NCBI GenBank assembly: GCA_009829735.1
Contig: CM020618.1
Coordinates: 8,833,119-8,897,118 of the forward strand
Direction: 5' to 3'
From: Pyropia yezoensis
Lineage: Eukaryota; Rhodophyta; Bangiophyceae; Bangiales; Bangiaceae
Length of the DNA: 64,000 nucleotides
Below the pieces are notes generated by a model that worked only from the letters and a program-made list of their open reading frames with translations, had not been told where the DNA came from and did not search any database. Both the position numbers and the translations under genes were made by a program. Below, one piece after another: positions 1 through 11,230 of this stretch; position 1 is the first letter of the stretch, and each line of letters starts with the position of its first letter.

Positions 1-182
1 TCGGACGCCAAGTCGGCGGGAATGAATGACCGTTGGGGCTGGTCGTCGAAGCTCACAACGGCAGCCTCGGCCAAGTGGGCCAGGAGGACGAACCAACCGT
101 GCCGGATACTGCGGCGACCTAGGGAGTCCGCCCACCTCGGGTAGGACTCCCCAAGAACGTAAACCCACGTCGGGTCATCGCG

Positions 183-3100
183 GTGCTGACGGGTGAGAAC
201 TTCCAGGTGGCTGGACGGGTGCAACTTGCCCCCGGCCGCTCCTGTTGTGCCCGTATCGTGCTTGATACCGGGTCCGGAGCCTCCTTGATACGCAAGTCGC
301 TATTACCAAAGGAGGTGAAGCTCCAACGCTGGAGGTCCAAGGCTGACCATATGATTGACATCAATGGTGGGGTACTTCCCATCGTTGGTGCCGTGACCCT
401 ACCAACTAGGTTGGGGACGCATGAGGTCGACGTGACCTATGGTGTAGTTGAGAATATATCGGTACCCCTGCTTCTGGGTACCCCTTATGTTGTTACACAA
501 GTGCCTTTGATCTGTGGCCCGAGTACTGGGTCAAGTTGATGAATGGGGAGACTATCCCCATCCTTGGTAAGGGAAAGTCTGTGGCTCCTGTGATAGTCTC
601 ACAGTCGAAGCCTGTTTGCTCTGTGAGGGAAGGGTTTACTGCTACCTGCGTTTAGCCCGTAAAGTCACGTTGCCCCCCAACTCGGTGGCGCACGTTGACG
701 TTGTAACTGATTTTTCGGGAACGGGTTGGTGCACCCTCACCCCGTCTTGCTCGCAAGCACCAAGTGCATGTTGCCCTTGGCACGATGGACTCCAAAGCCG
801 GAGTCCCGTGGAGGATCCAGGTGATGAACCTGAGTCCGACGCCCAAGTACTTCAAGTCGGGAGCCAAGTTCGGCTATATCGACCAATATGAGGGACCGGT
901 AGTAGCGGTCACCCTCAACGCGGGCGCAAGTAGCGACCCGAAGTCCGGAAAGGAGAAGCAGCAAGCCAAGTCGGCCACCTCTCCTCGGCCCCATGTGAAC
1001 ATGGAGGGTGTCCCCCCCAGGTTGAGGGTTCAAGTTGAACGCCTCTTGGTCCAATATCACAAGTTGTGGGATGGTCAATTGGGACTCATGAGAGCCACCC
1101 AACACCGGATCGAGTTGAAGCCCGGTGCACCCCCTATACGCCAACAACTGTATAGGGAGGACCCGTTCAAGGGCCCTCGTTAAGGAGCAAGTTGCTCGCA
1201 TGGAGGCCCTCGATGTGATCGAGGCCAGTAACGCCGAGAGGGCGAGTCCGGTGGTTATCGTCCCCAAAGTTGATGGGACCCCCGGTTTTGTATCGACTAC
1301 CGTAAGCTCAACGAGAGCACGGTGAAGGACAGTTATCCCCTATCTAGGATGGATGACTGTCTGGACTCTCAGGGGGAGGCGAACGTGTTCTCTACCCTGG
1401 ACTGTAACGCGGGGTACTGGCAAATTCCCATTGCCCCGGAGGACAGGCATAAAACTACCTTTACCTGTCACTGTGGTACCTACCAGTGCAAGCGCCTACC
1501 GTTTGGTCTGTGTAACGCGCCGGCAATTTTCCAGCGCGCTATGGACATGATTCTGGCCGGAGTACGGTGGCAGATCTGTCTTGTGTACCTAGAGGATATC
1601 ATTGTGTTCTCCCGAAGTCCGGAGGAACACATTGGCCATCTTGGCCAGGTGTTCAAGCTACTTGCTGACGCCGGTGTGTCACTGAAGGCGAGTAAGTGCC
1701 ACCTCTTTACTCAAGAGGTGGAATACTTGGGACATGTTGTCCGTCCGGGGCGTCTCAGTGTCAACGAGAAAAACTTGATGGCCATACGTAAGGCTCAGTA
1801 CCCCCGGACCCTGACCCAGATGAGGAGCTTCCTCGGGATGTGTAACGTGTACCGACGTTTCACCAAGGGCTTCGCCAAGGTGGCGAAGCCGTTGAATGAG
1901 CTAGTGAGCTCAACGCTACCGAAGAACCTGCCTCCCCCAAGTCGGGTGGAGCAGGAATCCTTTGAGACTCTTCGGGACCTCCTGCTGAAGCCCCCCATCT
2001 TGGCTATTCCCAGGTTGGGAGGCCACTACATCCTGGATGTGGACGCTAGCTACGACCAACTTGGTTGTGTGTTGCTTCAGCAGCAGCCGGACAAGGAGTA
2101 CTTGCCGGTGGGATACTTCAGCACGGGGCTGAACTCGGCCGAGAAGAACTACGGAGTCACCGAGTTGGAAGGACTCGCAGTGGTGTGGGCGGTGACGTCA
2201 CTTCGTCACTAGCTGGAGGGTGAAAAGCTCCTCATCCGCTGTGACCACCGCGCGTTGCAGTTCATCTTTAAGACGGACTGTACGAACACTCGTCTCAACC
2301 GGTGGAGCGTGCGACTGGCACCCTTCAACTTTGACATTGAGTACCGACCTGGCAGGCAACATGCCCTTGCCGACGGCCTCTCTCGGGTACCTACCGAGGG
2401 GCTGGACACTAACCCAGTCGATGAGGACATCCCCATCGTGGGGGTAGTCACGCGCTCAGGTCACGCGTTGAACCCCGAGGCGCCAGGGAACAAGAAGTAC
2501 TTTCCCCTGTCCCTGGACGAGGCGGTAAAGGCCCAGGCCGAGGATCCCTTCTGCAAGTCGCAGAGGGATATACTGGATACGGTGGTTCAGACGCGTTTCT
2601 TTCTGGGAGACGATGGCCTCCTCATGAGAAGGGGGGTATTCCAGGGGACCGAACAACTTGTCGTCCCCGCATCCCTCAAGGACAGTATCCTTGAGAGGGA
2701 GCACAACGCTCCAACGGGTGGACACCTGGGGTCTAGTAAACTGTACCGGACCCTGAGGACCAGGTACTACTGGCCGTCCATGGTGGTGGACATCTACAGT
2801 TGGGTGGCTGCCTGCAACAGTTGTGCACAGAATCGTCTGATGGAACGGCGGCCTACTACGGCTATGCCATTGTTCCCGGCCAAGGAGCCCTTCGCCGCGT
2901 TGGCGATGGACATCCTTGGGCCACTGCCCGTGACCGAGCAGGGCAACCAGTACCTCCTGGTCATCTGTGACCGCTTCACGAAACTTACGCGAGCGATCCC
3001 ACTGGCAGAGATCACGGCCATGTCGGTCGTGTCAGCCTTCCTAGATCACTGGGTTGCCGCGTATGGCATCCCAGATAGTACACTATCGGACAATGGACCG

Positions 3101-4000
3101 CAATTTGCGTCTGTACTGTTTCAGGGAGTGCTGGATATGTTGGGGGTTAAGGCAAACTATGCCACCCCCTACCACCCACAAACTAATGGGCAGGTGGAGC
3201 GCTTCAACAAAACCATTGTTAGGCAGCTGCGCCACTATGTGAGTGAGCACGTGAAGACGTGGGACCAATACATTTCTATCCTTACTACTGCGTACAATTC
3301 GCAGGTTCACTCATCTACCGGGGAAGTACCCCTCGCTTTTGTGACCCCCCGTCGCGTGCGGTCTATTGCCGTGCGGCGGTCGCTCCCAACTAGGGAGGGT
3401 GGTGGCAGTACGCCTACGCCTACTGAGAGTAAGGCGGAGCTCGCTGCTAGGCTTGAAAACCTCATCCCTAAAGTCAGGGCTGAGATGGACAAAGCACAAA
3501 AGCGCTACAAGCGTACCTTTGACAAAAAGGTGCGCAATGCTAAGCATGTCCCCGAGCAGGGTGACTGGGTGCTGGTTCACTCACACACCCCAACTGGGGG
3601 TAAGTTGGTACTTCAGACGAAGGGGCCGTGCCAGGTCCTTCGTACGGATGGGCGGCGCTTCACCATCGAAAGTGACGATGGGGTCCGCACAGTGAACGGA
3701 CAGGACGTGGTCAAAGTTGCACCACCGCCTGCAGGCGACCCAGCTTGGGCACGTGCGTTGGAGTCGTGGCGCCTCCCCTCACTGCCTGCGGCCAAACAGG
3801 GCCCGCAGGAGTACGTGTTCGATAAGTTCATCGACCACGGATGGGATGAGGACACTGACCGCCTCATGTTGAGGGTGCGTTGGTTTGGCTACAAAGCCAA
3901 GGACGATACATGGGAGTATGTGGAGGACCTTCCTGCTGAGAAGGTCCGGGCATACTGTGCCCGGAATGAGATAGACCCTAACAGCCCTCCCTCAACGTGA
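183..4000 (+). pseudogene. pol: Element A pol region (PR-RT-RNase H-IN-chromodomain)
   Basis: A retropepsin-like DTGS motif lies near 267. Reverse transcriptase spans about 1150-1800, RNase H about 2000-2400, the integrase zinc-binding HHCC region about 2695-2840, the integrase core about 2900-3220, and a chromodomain about 3810-3960. The product would be the replication polyprotein: cut by its protease, copying element RNA into cDNA, and inserting it with a chromatin-binding tail. Every domain has a close counterpart on the opposite strand in element B, so the assignment is secure. The region is broken and should not be read as a working gene. Confidence 0.93.
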
Positions 4001-4111
4001 GGGAAGGCCGAGCAACAGTGCCACGAGAGTGCTTCAAGTCGAAGTGGTACGCAGAGTGGCTTTTAACTACAGCCCTAACCCTCACACTCTCACAACAAAG
4101 GCAGCTGCCAT

Positions 4112-6216
4112 CTAGGCACGCATGCTAGACTCTCCCACTCCACGGCCCTCGCCCTCACGTGGAGGCGAGCGGCGAGACCCACTCCGATAACGGTCTCCAC
4201 TCGTTGGAGGGGGCGGCGGCTCCAAGTCGGAACCGTCGCGCCCCTCACGGTCGCGCAAGTGGCGCCGAACGTGGCTACTCTTCTGCCTGGTCTTGCGCGC
4301 AAGTTTGCGACGCAGACGCTGGACAGACTCCGTCTCCGACGGGGTAGAGGACTCCGAGACGGAGTAAGACAACTCGTCTTCCGACACGGAGGGAGAGCGC
4401 CGAGAGTGTCGGCGACGACGGCGAGGAGGCGAGTATGCCCGGCTCGCGCGACGATTGCCACGCCCAAGTGGGGCTGGCTGGGGCATAAGAGCCCCAAAGC
4501 GAGCCAACTCGGCTGTCATAAACTCCGCCACCGACTCGCAACTCGCGGTCGCCACTGCAGTACGAACGCGCTCCTCAAGTTGAGGAGTCTCGGAACTTTG
4601 TAGGTCGACGCGGCCAACCAGGAAATGGTGCGCACTAACGTGGTGATCATCATCTCTGAGGTTAGAGGCGTGGGCGGTAGCACCAACTTGGGGTATACCG
4701 TCAGGAGGGTGGCCCCCAAGTTGGGGGACACCGGGGTGGATGACTCCACGGCCACGCTGATCGGGATGTTCCCGTGAGGCTGGAAAGGAACAGGAGGAAG
4801 CGGAGGGGCCCGCCGAGGTGGCGGTACCCGGGTGTAACTGCGACCCCGACTTGGGGCTCCCGCAGTGGGTTGAGTCATGTGGTCATCATAGGACGGCACG
4901 GCCATAACTATGGGCTTGTCCGGGGGTGGCGCAGTGTGGCGATCCACCCCCGGGGCATACGGGTAGTCCCCGATGCCCAACCCCTCTCGTAGGACCACCC
5001 GGCCGTCGTGAAGTTCACGAGCGACCCACACGAACTGGCGAAGTGCGCCATCGTCCTTGGGCCCACGAGTGGGGCGGCGCAACTTGTGCTCAATGCTCTC
5101 CCACTCGATAAACTTATGGAGCCGGAGCATCTCCTCAAGTAGAGTGAGTTGTCCTGATGAGCACCCCTCAGCAACTAGCTGAGGGGTGAGCTGTTCCAAA
5201 CCCTGGATGAGCCGGAGGGGGAGATGCCAGAGCATCCCCCGCCGCTGAGCACAGGACACCCAGGTCGACATGACCTCGAGGAGCCACTGGGTGGCCAACA
5301 TGGCCCACACTTGGTGATCAGGGCCAGCCGTCAACATGAAGGAGCCGAAGTGGTCAAGCAACCGTGGCAGCAACGCCGGGAACCCGTAGGGGACCTCAAC
5401 TTGAGGCCACCACTCGGGCTTCTTCGGATAGTACTGCTCCTTACTGGCAGCAGACTGCTGAGGAAACTCAGGTTGAGCCGAGGTCACCAAGTAGGGACCT
5501 CGCCGGAAGTCTTTCTCCATCCGCACATCAAAGTGATGAGTGTGCGGATCGGCCTCATGGAGGTACGGGGGGCGAGTTGCCACAGCGTCCCACGTGAAGG
5601 TCGGCAAGTCGCCAGGACCCGGGATAGTTCCCCCGCGATCCACCATGGCCTTGGCACGCTGAACGTCCTCAACCTCCTCATCGTCCAGGAAGGCAAACTG
5701 GTCCGTCCTGAAGCTGGCAGGGAACCCGACCCTACGGGGATACTTCTCCTGGCGGTCCCACACCCGACCCATCGCTGTGCCAAGTCGGCCACAGCGAAGA
5801 ACAGTCAACTTCTCCTCATAAAGAGGCCAAGCGGGGTAAAACCACCGCCCCAAGGCCTCACGCGGGACAACTTGTCCCGCCTCAGGGGGAGACCCCGCCG
5901 TCAACCCAAAGCCGGGTGACGCGGGAGTCCCATCCCCCGGAGCGATCGCGGAGCCCCCGCCGGAAGTCCCGGCGGGTGCTGCCCCGTAGGAGGTGTCTTC
6001 CATGCGCTCGTCAAGAGAGTCCGTCTCCACTCCCGGGGTCACCATGGCTCTCCCCAAGTTGGGGAGAGACGCTCTGGCTATCGCAGCACGAGACCCGCGT
6101 CGAGTTGAGGGGGACTCGGATCGTGGGTATACGGGTGGCCTCCCCAGCGTGGGGCGGCCCAGTGGAAGGTGAAGGGGAGGTGGTGGTGATGGTAAAGTGT
6201 GAACTGAGGAGGGCAA
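4112..6216 (-). other. Element A antisense open region (convergent with pol)
   Basis: This long antisense open region lies between the end of pol and the 3' LTR. It has the same place and nearly the same protein as 14198-16309 in element B. The predicted protein is Pro/Gly-rich and acidic at its start and has a central globular-looking part (about 4900-5800). Its C-terminal tail is rich in Arg and Ser (about 4150-4500), like an RNA-binding or nuclear tail. I recognise no known domain. Its presence in a second family (element C) argues against chance. Antisense genes between pol and the 3' LTR are known from some plant Ty3 elements, but I cannot tell whether this one is related. About one break. 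Confidence 0.7.
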
Positions 6217-6370
6217 GCTGCCGAGTGGGCAAGCTTGAGGAGAGGGGCGGTCAACGTGACCGCCTCCACATCCGTGTTACGTACTCGATGGGGGACAGCA
6301 AGTCGCGCCCCCAACGCCGAGACGTGCGTTTACGCACCCCCTCACAGGGCCGACCGGGTCGGTCGGAACT

Positions 6371-6383
6371 GAGGAGAGGGGAG
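6371..6383 (+). promoter_or_regulatory. Polypurine tract of element A
   Basis: GAGGAGAGGGGAG abuts the 3' LTR. A purine tract here primes plus-strand DNA synthesis in LTR elements. The same tract, on the other strand, abuts the 3' LTR of element B (14031-14043). Confidence 0.8.
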
Positions 6384-6852
6384 TGTGGCAGTATTGACCC
6401 CCAGGTAGGGGGGCAACACGTGCCATGCAAGGGGCGGCAGGCCACTAGCCTGATCCGTTCCTCCCCCTGCATTTGGGTCCATATTCCCTAAGTTTGGGAT
6501 AGTTAGCTTAGTAGTAAATCCAACTTGGATTTGAGGGTTTTCTGCATTGATCGTCTTGAATTTTCGTGTGGCCCGGTGGGCAGGTGCTGGGGTGGGAGAT
6601 TCTGAGTGGCGAGATTCTGAGTGGACCCTGGGGGGATAAGGGGAGGGACAGCGGGGCTTGGCCCTGCGTCCCCGTCCCGACCAAGAAACTGTTGGACCAC
6701 ACACCATCTTCTTGTTTGTCCGTGGGGGGTTTGCCCCACAACAGGGACAGAGTGTGTGCGACTTGCACTTCTTCCGGTTCCCCCGACACGGGAGGCAGCC
6801 CTGGCACACCGCCCCAACTTGGGTGCCGTGTGTGCTTGTGGTTTTTGCCACA
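6384..6852 (+). repeat. 3' LTR of element A (469 bp)
   Basis: It starts TGTGGCA and ends TGCCACA, an inverted 7-bp terminus. It has the same length (469 bp) as the two LTRs of element B and matches them in inverse orientation. It includes a hairpin with 8-bp arms AAATCCAA/TTGGATTT at 6516-6532. Confidence 0.92.
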
Positions 6853-6968
6853 CCCTCGATCACAACCGACTTCGCGCCGTGCTCTTGCCCAGACCCACCG
6901 CCATCACCACCTCCACCATTTTCCCCGCACTCTGTAGCCTAATTGGCTGGCACGGGTCGCTGACACCA

Positions 6969-7690
6969 TCACGAGTACGTTGAGGACTGCCCAAGTATGG
7001 GTGGTTCCTCACAGTCTGGGTTGGCATACGACTGCAGAAAACAAGCATAGTTGGGATAGATCTTGTCAGTGAGGTAGTACAGAAGCGTTCGAGTGACTCC
7101 ATTGGCGGTAAAGGGCCGGTCCCGTGGCGGCCACAACCCCGCCGTGATGTCGTGGTACAGCAGCGACTGCTTCATAACGTTGATGTCGTTCATGCTGCCG
7201 GGGCAACCTACAAAAGAATGCAATATGTACAGGTACTCGTCGAGAGCGGTCTCCATATCGAGCCATCTGCGCCCCTTTCGGTTCTGAAAGGACCCCTGCA
7301 TGCCCTTCGGGCACGCCCGCCACTCCCAATGCGAGCAGTCAAGCGACCCAATACAGCCTGGTACGCCCCGCTCCGCGCTCCGCTTCAGCATGATCGTCAG
7401 CTCCTCCGCATTCGGCTGCCGCAAATAGTTTGGCCCAAAGATATCCACAACGTAATACACCACGTGACGCACATCATTGTCCACCGTCGAGCGAGAAATG
7501 CGGCAATATTCTTCCGGACGATCAGTTGACTCCCCATATGCAAGCACCCGAAAAGCGGCGACCAGGTTCTGCACCGGGTGCGCGCACGGTCGGCCAGTAG
7601 CATGAGTAGTATGTATAAACCCAGGCTGGTCCTTCACAGCCTGGTATACACGGATGGCGAATGATCTCGTATGGATGCCAGCGGCCCAAA
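6969..7690 (-). pseudogene. PIF/Harbinger transposase fragment (plant transposon protein family)
   Basis: The reading resembles the PIF/Harbinger nuclease family. An N-terminal stretch with VAAFRVLAYGESTD is followed by GCIGSLDCSHWEW around 7321-7365, which holds the first catalytic Asp. GCPGSMNDINV around 7165-7200 carries the second. The third acidic motif, normally further on in a RKDVERAFG-like context, is absent because the frame ends at 6969, some 117 bp before the LTR of element A. The open frame extends upstream to 8225, but beyond about 7690 it is only antisense to the pogo-like gene and has no Harbinger similarity. It is truncated at both ends and inactive. No terminal repeats were found. 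Confidence 0.82.
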
Positions 7691-7868
7691 ACGAGGTCAA
7701 AACCAACCAACCGCGGCTGCAATTGGACCGCACACCGCCGCCGACGCTACCACCATTCTTGTCCACAGCTTTCCCACGAGGCCACCCCCGCTTCCCACCA
7801 TGGGCACAGTCTGAGGATGCGCGCCCGTCCGTGCCCGAGTCGAGTCCTGGGGTGCAACCCGGTCCATT

Positions 7869-9324
7869 GTGCGGAGGTCGTCGCTCCCCCTGCAGCAGCG
7901 CCTTCTTATCATCACGCAAGTGTCGGACGACATCTCCCAGGCCGTTCTTTCGACGCGACATGGGGTCTCTCTTCGTGCCATCAGCCGCACTCATTCCCGC
8001 AGGGAGGACACGTGGCGTGCCGACGACGCTGGCGTTCCTCACAGCAGCCTGTGCGCTCACCCCGCCCACTACCCCCTTGTGGACGAGGCGCTTTACGCGT
8101 GGTTCTTGAGACTGCGGAGCGCTGGGATGCCTGTGTCGCGCATGGCCCTGCAGGTCAAGGCGGTGACCCTGGCTGGGGTGCACTATCCAGGAAAGCCTTT
8201 CCGGGCCTCTAATGGGTACATCCAACGCTGGCGCACACGCAGCGGGGTCCGCAGCATCCGCCTGCCCGGAGCTGATGGGGCTGTGAACGTCGAGACGGCG
8301 GAAGTGCTGATGAACGAGCTCGGAGACAAGCTCATTGGCGTAGACCCCGACATGCGGCTAAACATGGACGAGGCCACTCTTTACTATCAGCTGGCCCCAA
8401 CTAATTCGTACGTATTGGCGCGCCACGCGCGAGTGACGAGGGGCACGGCGCTGCAGCATGCCAAAGCGCGTCTGACGGTAATCTTCTGTGTGAACGCCAC
8501 GGGCACGTTCTGGTTTCTGGCCGTCATTGGCGAGGCCGGCCAAGCCGGTTTGCTTCCGCAACTGACCTGGGAACCTGCGCGTTGAGCACGACAGCCATCG
8601 CAATGGCGGGATGGATCAAGTGGTGTCTCGGGAATGGCGCAAAGACTCATCTGCACATTTGCGAAAATTCTCTACACGGGACGCTTTGCTTTTGTTGGAC
8701 AACGCGAGCGGCCACGACCTATCTGATTCTCTTTCTGGGCTGTTGGTCAAGCCCCTTGCCCCGAACACCACGTCAAAGCACCAACAAGGCGACCAGGGCA
8801 TCATGAATGCCCCCAAGTCAGTGTACAAGCGCGAGTTGACGGGGAAGATGTTGAAGGCGTTCGAGAAGAGGCTGGATGGGACTCCCGAAGAGTCCGCCAT
8901 GCGGGTAGCCCGGGAGGCACAAGCCAAGCCCGGGTCGTTGGGCTTGGCTGATGGTCGCAGCCCCAACGTGCTTGATGCCATGGAGCTGATTAACGAGTCG
9001 TTTGCGCAGGTAACGCCTGACAGCATCAAGCGGTGCTGGCTACGGGCAAACTGCCTGCCCGAGGACGTGGAGGCCGCCCTCACTGCACGCTTTGGGCGTG
9101 GCGATGGCGTTGCACAGGTGTCTGCCGATGAGCAGGCCCGGGCCCTTGTAGATATGCTGCGTAAAACTCGTAGCCTGGGTTTATGTCATAGTGTGGAGGG
9201 GGTGGTGAGCGGTAGGACTCGCGTTCTGGACTTGCTTGTATCTGGGAGTAGCCCGGACGCGCTCTTCGACGTCCAGCAATGGCTGTCGGAGAAGGACGGC
9301 CTGCGCTCTGCTTCAGATATTTAG
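7869..9324 (+). pseudogene. pogo/Tigger-like transposase (Tc1/mariner superfamily), frame changed once
   Basis: Two open pieces (7869-8585 and 8611-9324) read as one transposase. The first has a psq-like N-terminal helix-turn-helix (QAVLSTRHGVSLRAI), a CENP-B/Tc5-type HTH (about 8080-8260) and the first catalytic Asp in LNMDEATLYYQL at about 8358-8393. The second piece has LLLDNASGH (second Asp, about 8690-8716) and the PNTTSKHQQGDQGIM box (third Asp, about 8762-8806), followed by a C-terminal tail of about 170 residues. The triad is therefore D-D-D as in pogo. The pieces lie in different frames, so there is either a frameshift or a small intron near 8560-8620. I could not find flanking TA-bounded inverted repeats. 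Its start lies 180 bp from the Harbinger fragment, divergently. Confidence 0.85.
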
Positions 9325-10779
9325 TAAGAAACACGCTTGTCTGAACTCGCTGGTCCAAAGCCATGCCATCCACTCACAGAGAGAAGCTGCTGGGAAACGC
9401 GCAGTGGCAAGGTTTGACAAAGCGCGAGACGTGCGGAAACGATGCAAGGGAATGAACGAACAAAGCTGCAAGAGCTGATGCCTCTCCCTGTAGAGCGGAA
9501 GGAGCGGTCAAAGTCGCAGAGATCAGATGCCGAACTTGGTTTGCCACACATGCAGGAGACACGCAAGAAAACGGAATGACAGGTAACAAACGAGACACCA
9601 CGTTCTACAGTGAGCAATCAACATGATGGTTTATTCCTTTCATGCATCGCAGGGAGCGCCATTGCGAGTCACAGAGCGTGCAAGCAGATATGATGGTCAA
9701 AAGCGATCGCCACAATCGCCATCACGAATGCCCATCAAATTCAGATATGAGTGACAGAGCATCATCGAAACTCAGTGTCGCCAGTTGCCAAGTGCGCACA
9801 ACCACATGCGCTGTCCAGACAAGTCCCATCGCTCGCTATGCACCGCCGCCCCCCCCCTCCCCCTCCCCCACGCTCAGCGAAAGCCCCATGCCCCACCCAC
9901 GAGAGCGTACTAGGCAAACCAGTCGGTAATCGCACACGACCTGTCACCGGATCTCTTGCCCCCCCACCGCTCAGACCCTCGGCCGTCTGACCATCCCGCA
10001 ATTCGCCCCCCATCCCGCCGGCACATTGAGAGGTCGAAGAAAGGGGCACCAGCGTAGCTTGGTTCAGCGTCGAGCTCTCGCACCTTGAGATGGGCCCTGC
10101 AGAAGTAGAGAGATAGATCACGCATAGCACATCAGGCAAACATAGCATGAACAGGAGGACACCAGAGATAAGCAGGGTCGAGCAGCCAAAGAACATCTGA
10201 TACAGCCCTCAAACGAGCAAGAAGTCGGTCGCGACGTGCATACATAAGATACAACAGCACTCCATGAGCATAGGCATCGAGAACAACACAATGTCGTCTG
10301 CACGGCGGGCAGAATAACACAGCGGATTGGTTCGGGGGGGCTGACAGCATGCATCCAAAAAAGGCCAAAGAGAGAACCTGTGTGGAACGGACGGCCAACA
10401 GCATCACGTTGCCAGTCAAGTGGTTGCTACTCGTACATCGGGCCGATGATCGCTGTTGCCAGCCGCCAAGCGGTGACCGAGAACGTACGGCGGGGTGGAG
10501 GTTGGGGACGTGCGGCGGAGTTGGGGTCCGGGCCGAGGGACGCGGTCCCGTAGGGATCGCGCGGCGTGGTGGGGTCGTAGCACCAGCAGGGGTATGGGTG
10601 TTGCTGGGTGTGTGGCGCGCGCGCAGCTCTCACGAGACGTGCGAAGGTTGATGCCGGCGGCGACTCTTGGGTCGACGCGAAATAGGTGCGTGTTGTAGGC
10701 GACATTTCTGATCGTGTTTTTCTATAAAACGCCCAGAGAAGAACGTGCGGCGTTTGCCGTGTATGTTTAGACACCGTTA
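9325..10779. other. Intergenic; no gene recognised
   Basis: Short overlapping open frames only, none with recognisable motifs or convincing length. There is a C-rich run near 9845-9870. I see nothing else. Confidence 0.6.
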
Positions 10780-11230
10780 TTGCAGTTTTCCGAATGTTGT
10801 CCCATGTGGACAAGAGCAAGAGGAAGTGTACAAGAGCAAGAGCCAATCGCATGCTGGCAGCAGAGGGCTTACCAATGGCGTGCTGCAACACGTCTGTCGG
10901 AAGAACCTGATGATTGGCTATGGCCACATCTGCTCTCGCAACAAACGCTGGTTGGTCGAAACACTCTTGTTTTTTCATCGGATCTCGCCGGTTGGCCCTT
11001 TATCTCAGGTCATCTCTGTCAAGAACAGTGCGACGCGCTCACCCGGTGCTTGTTCCGCCCTCGAAGTGGTCAGAGATCCCGAGAGAATCCCCGACCACAC
11101 TGTTCGTACCACAACGGACCCTCATGCAGAGCAATCATTGGCCAGAGAGGCAGCATCTGAGCCTTATCATTGGTCAAACACAGTTTGCTCTTGCGCTTGT
11201 CCACATGGGGCAAAATAGGGAGAACTGCAA
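10780..11230. repeat. Imperfect inverted repeat, 451 bp overall (foldback/MITE-like)
   Basis: The left arm 10780-10887 pairs imperfectly with the reverse complement of 11125-11230. The best core is TTGCAGTTYTCC followed by CCCATGTGGACAAG, then related CCAAT-containing stretches and a final CTGCA. The arms are about 105 bp and the centre about 240 bp. No clear target duplication was seen, so mobility is inference. Confidence 0.55.

Larger units (their letters stand above)
1..6852 (+). mobile_element. Element A: Ty3/gypsy chromovirus-type LTR retrotransposon, 5' end outside window
   Basis: The sense strand carries, in order, remains of aspartic protease, reverse transcriptase, RNase H, integrase and a C-terminal chromodomain, then an antisense open region, a polypurine tract and a 3' LTR. 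The order RT-RNase H-integrase with a terminal chromodomain places it with the chromoviruses of the Ty3/gypsy group (family knowledge). The 5' LTR and gag lie before the window. It belongs to the same family as element B, whose pol reads nearly the same. The copy is broken, with roughly five or more breaks in the sense coding region, and is a fossil. The base after the 3' LTR is 6853; its target duplication cannot be checked because the left end is missing. Confidence 0.93.

Noticed and set aside
7691-8225. N-terminal extension of the Harbinger frame
   Set aside because: It is the antisense shadow of the pogo-like HTH region and has no Harbinger similarity.
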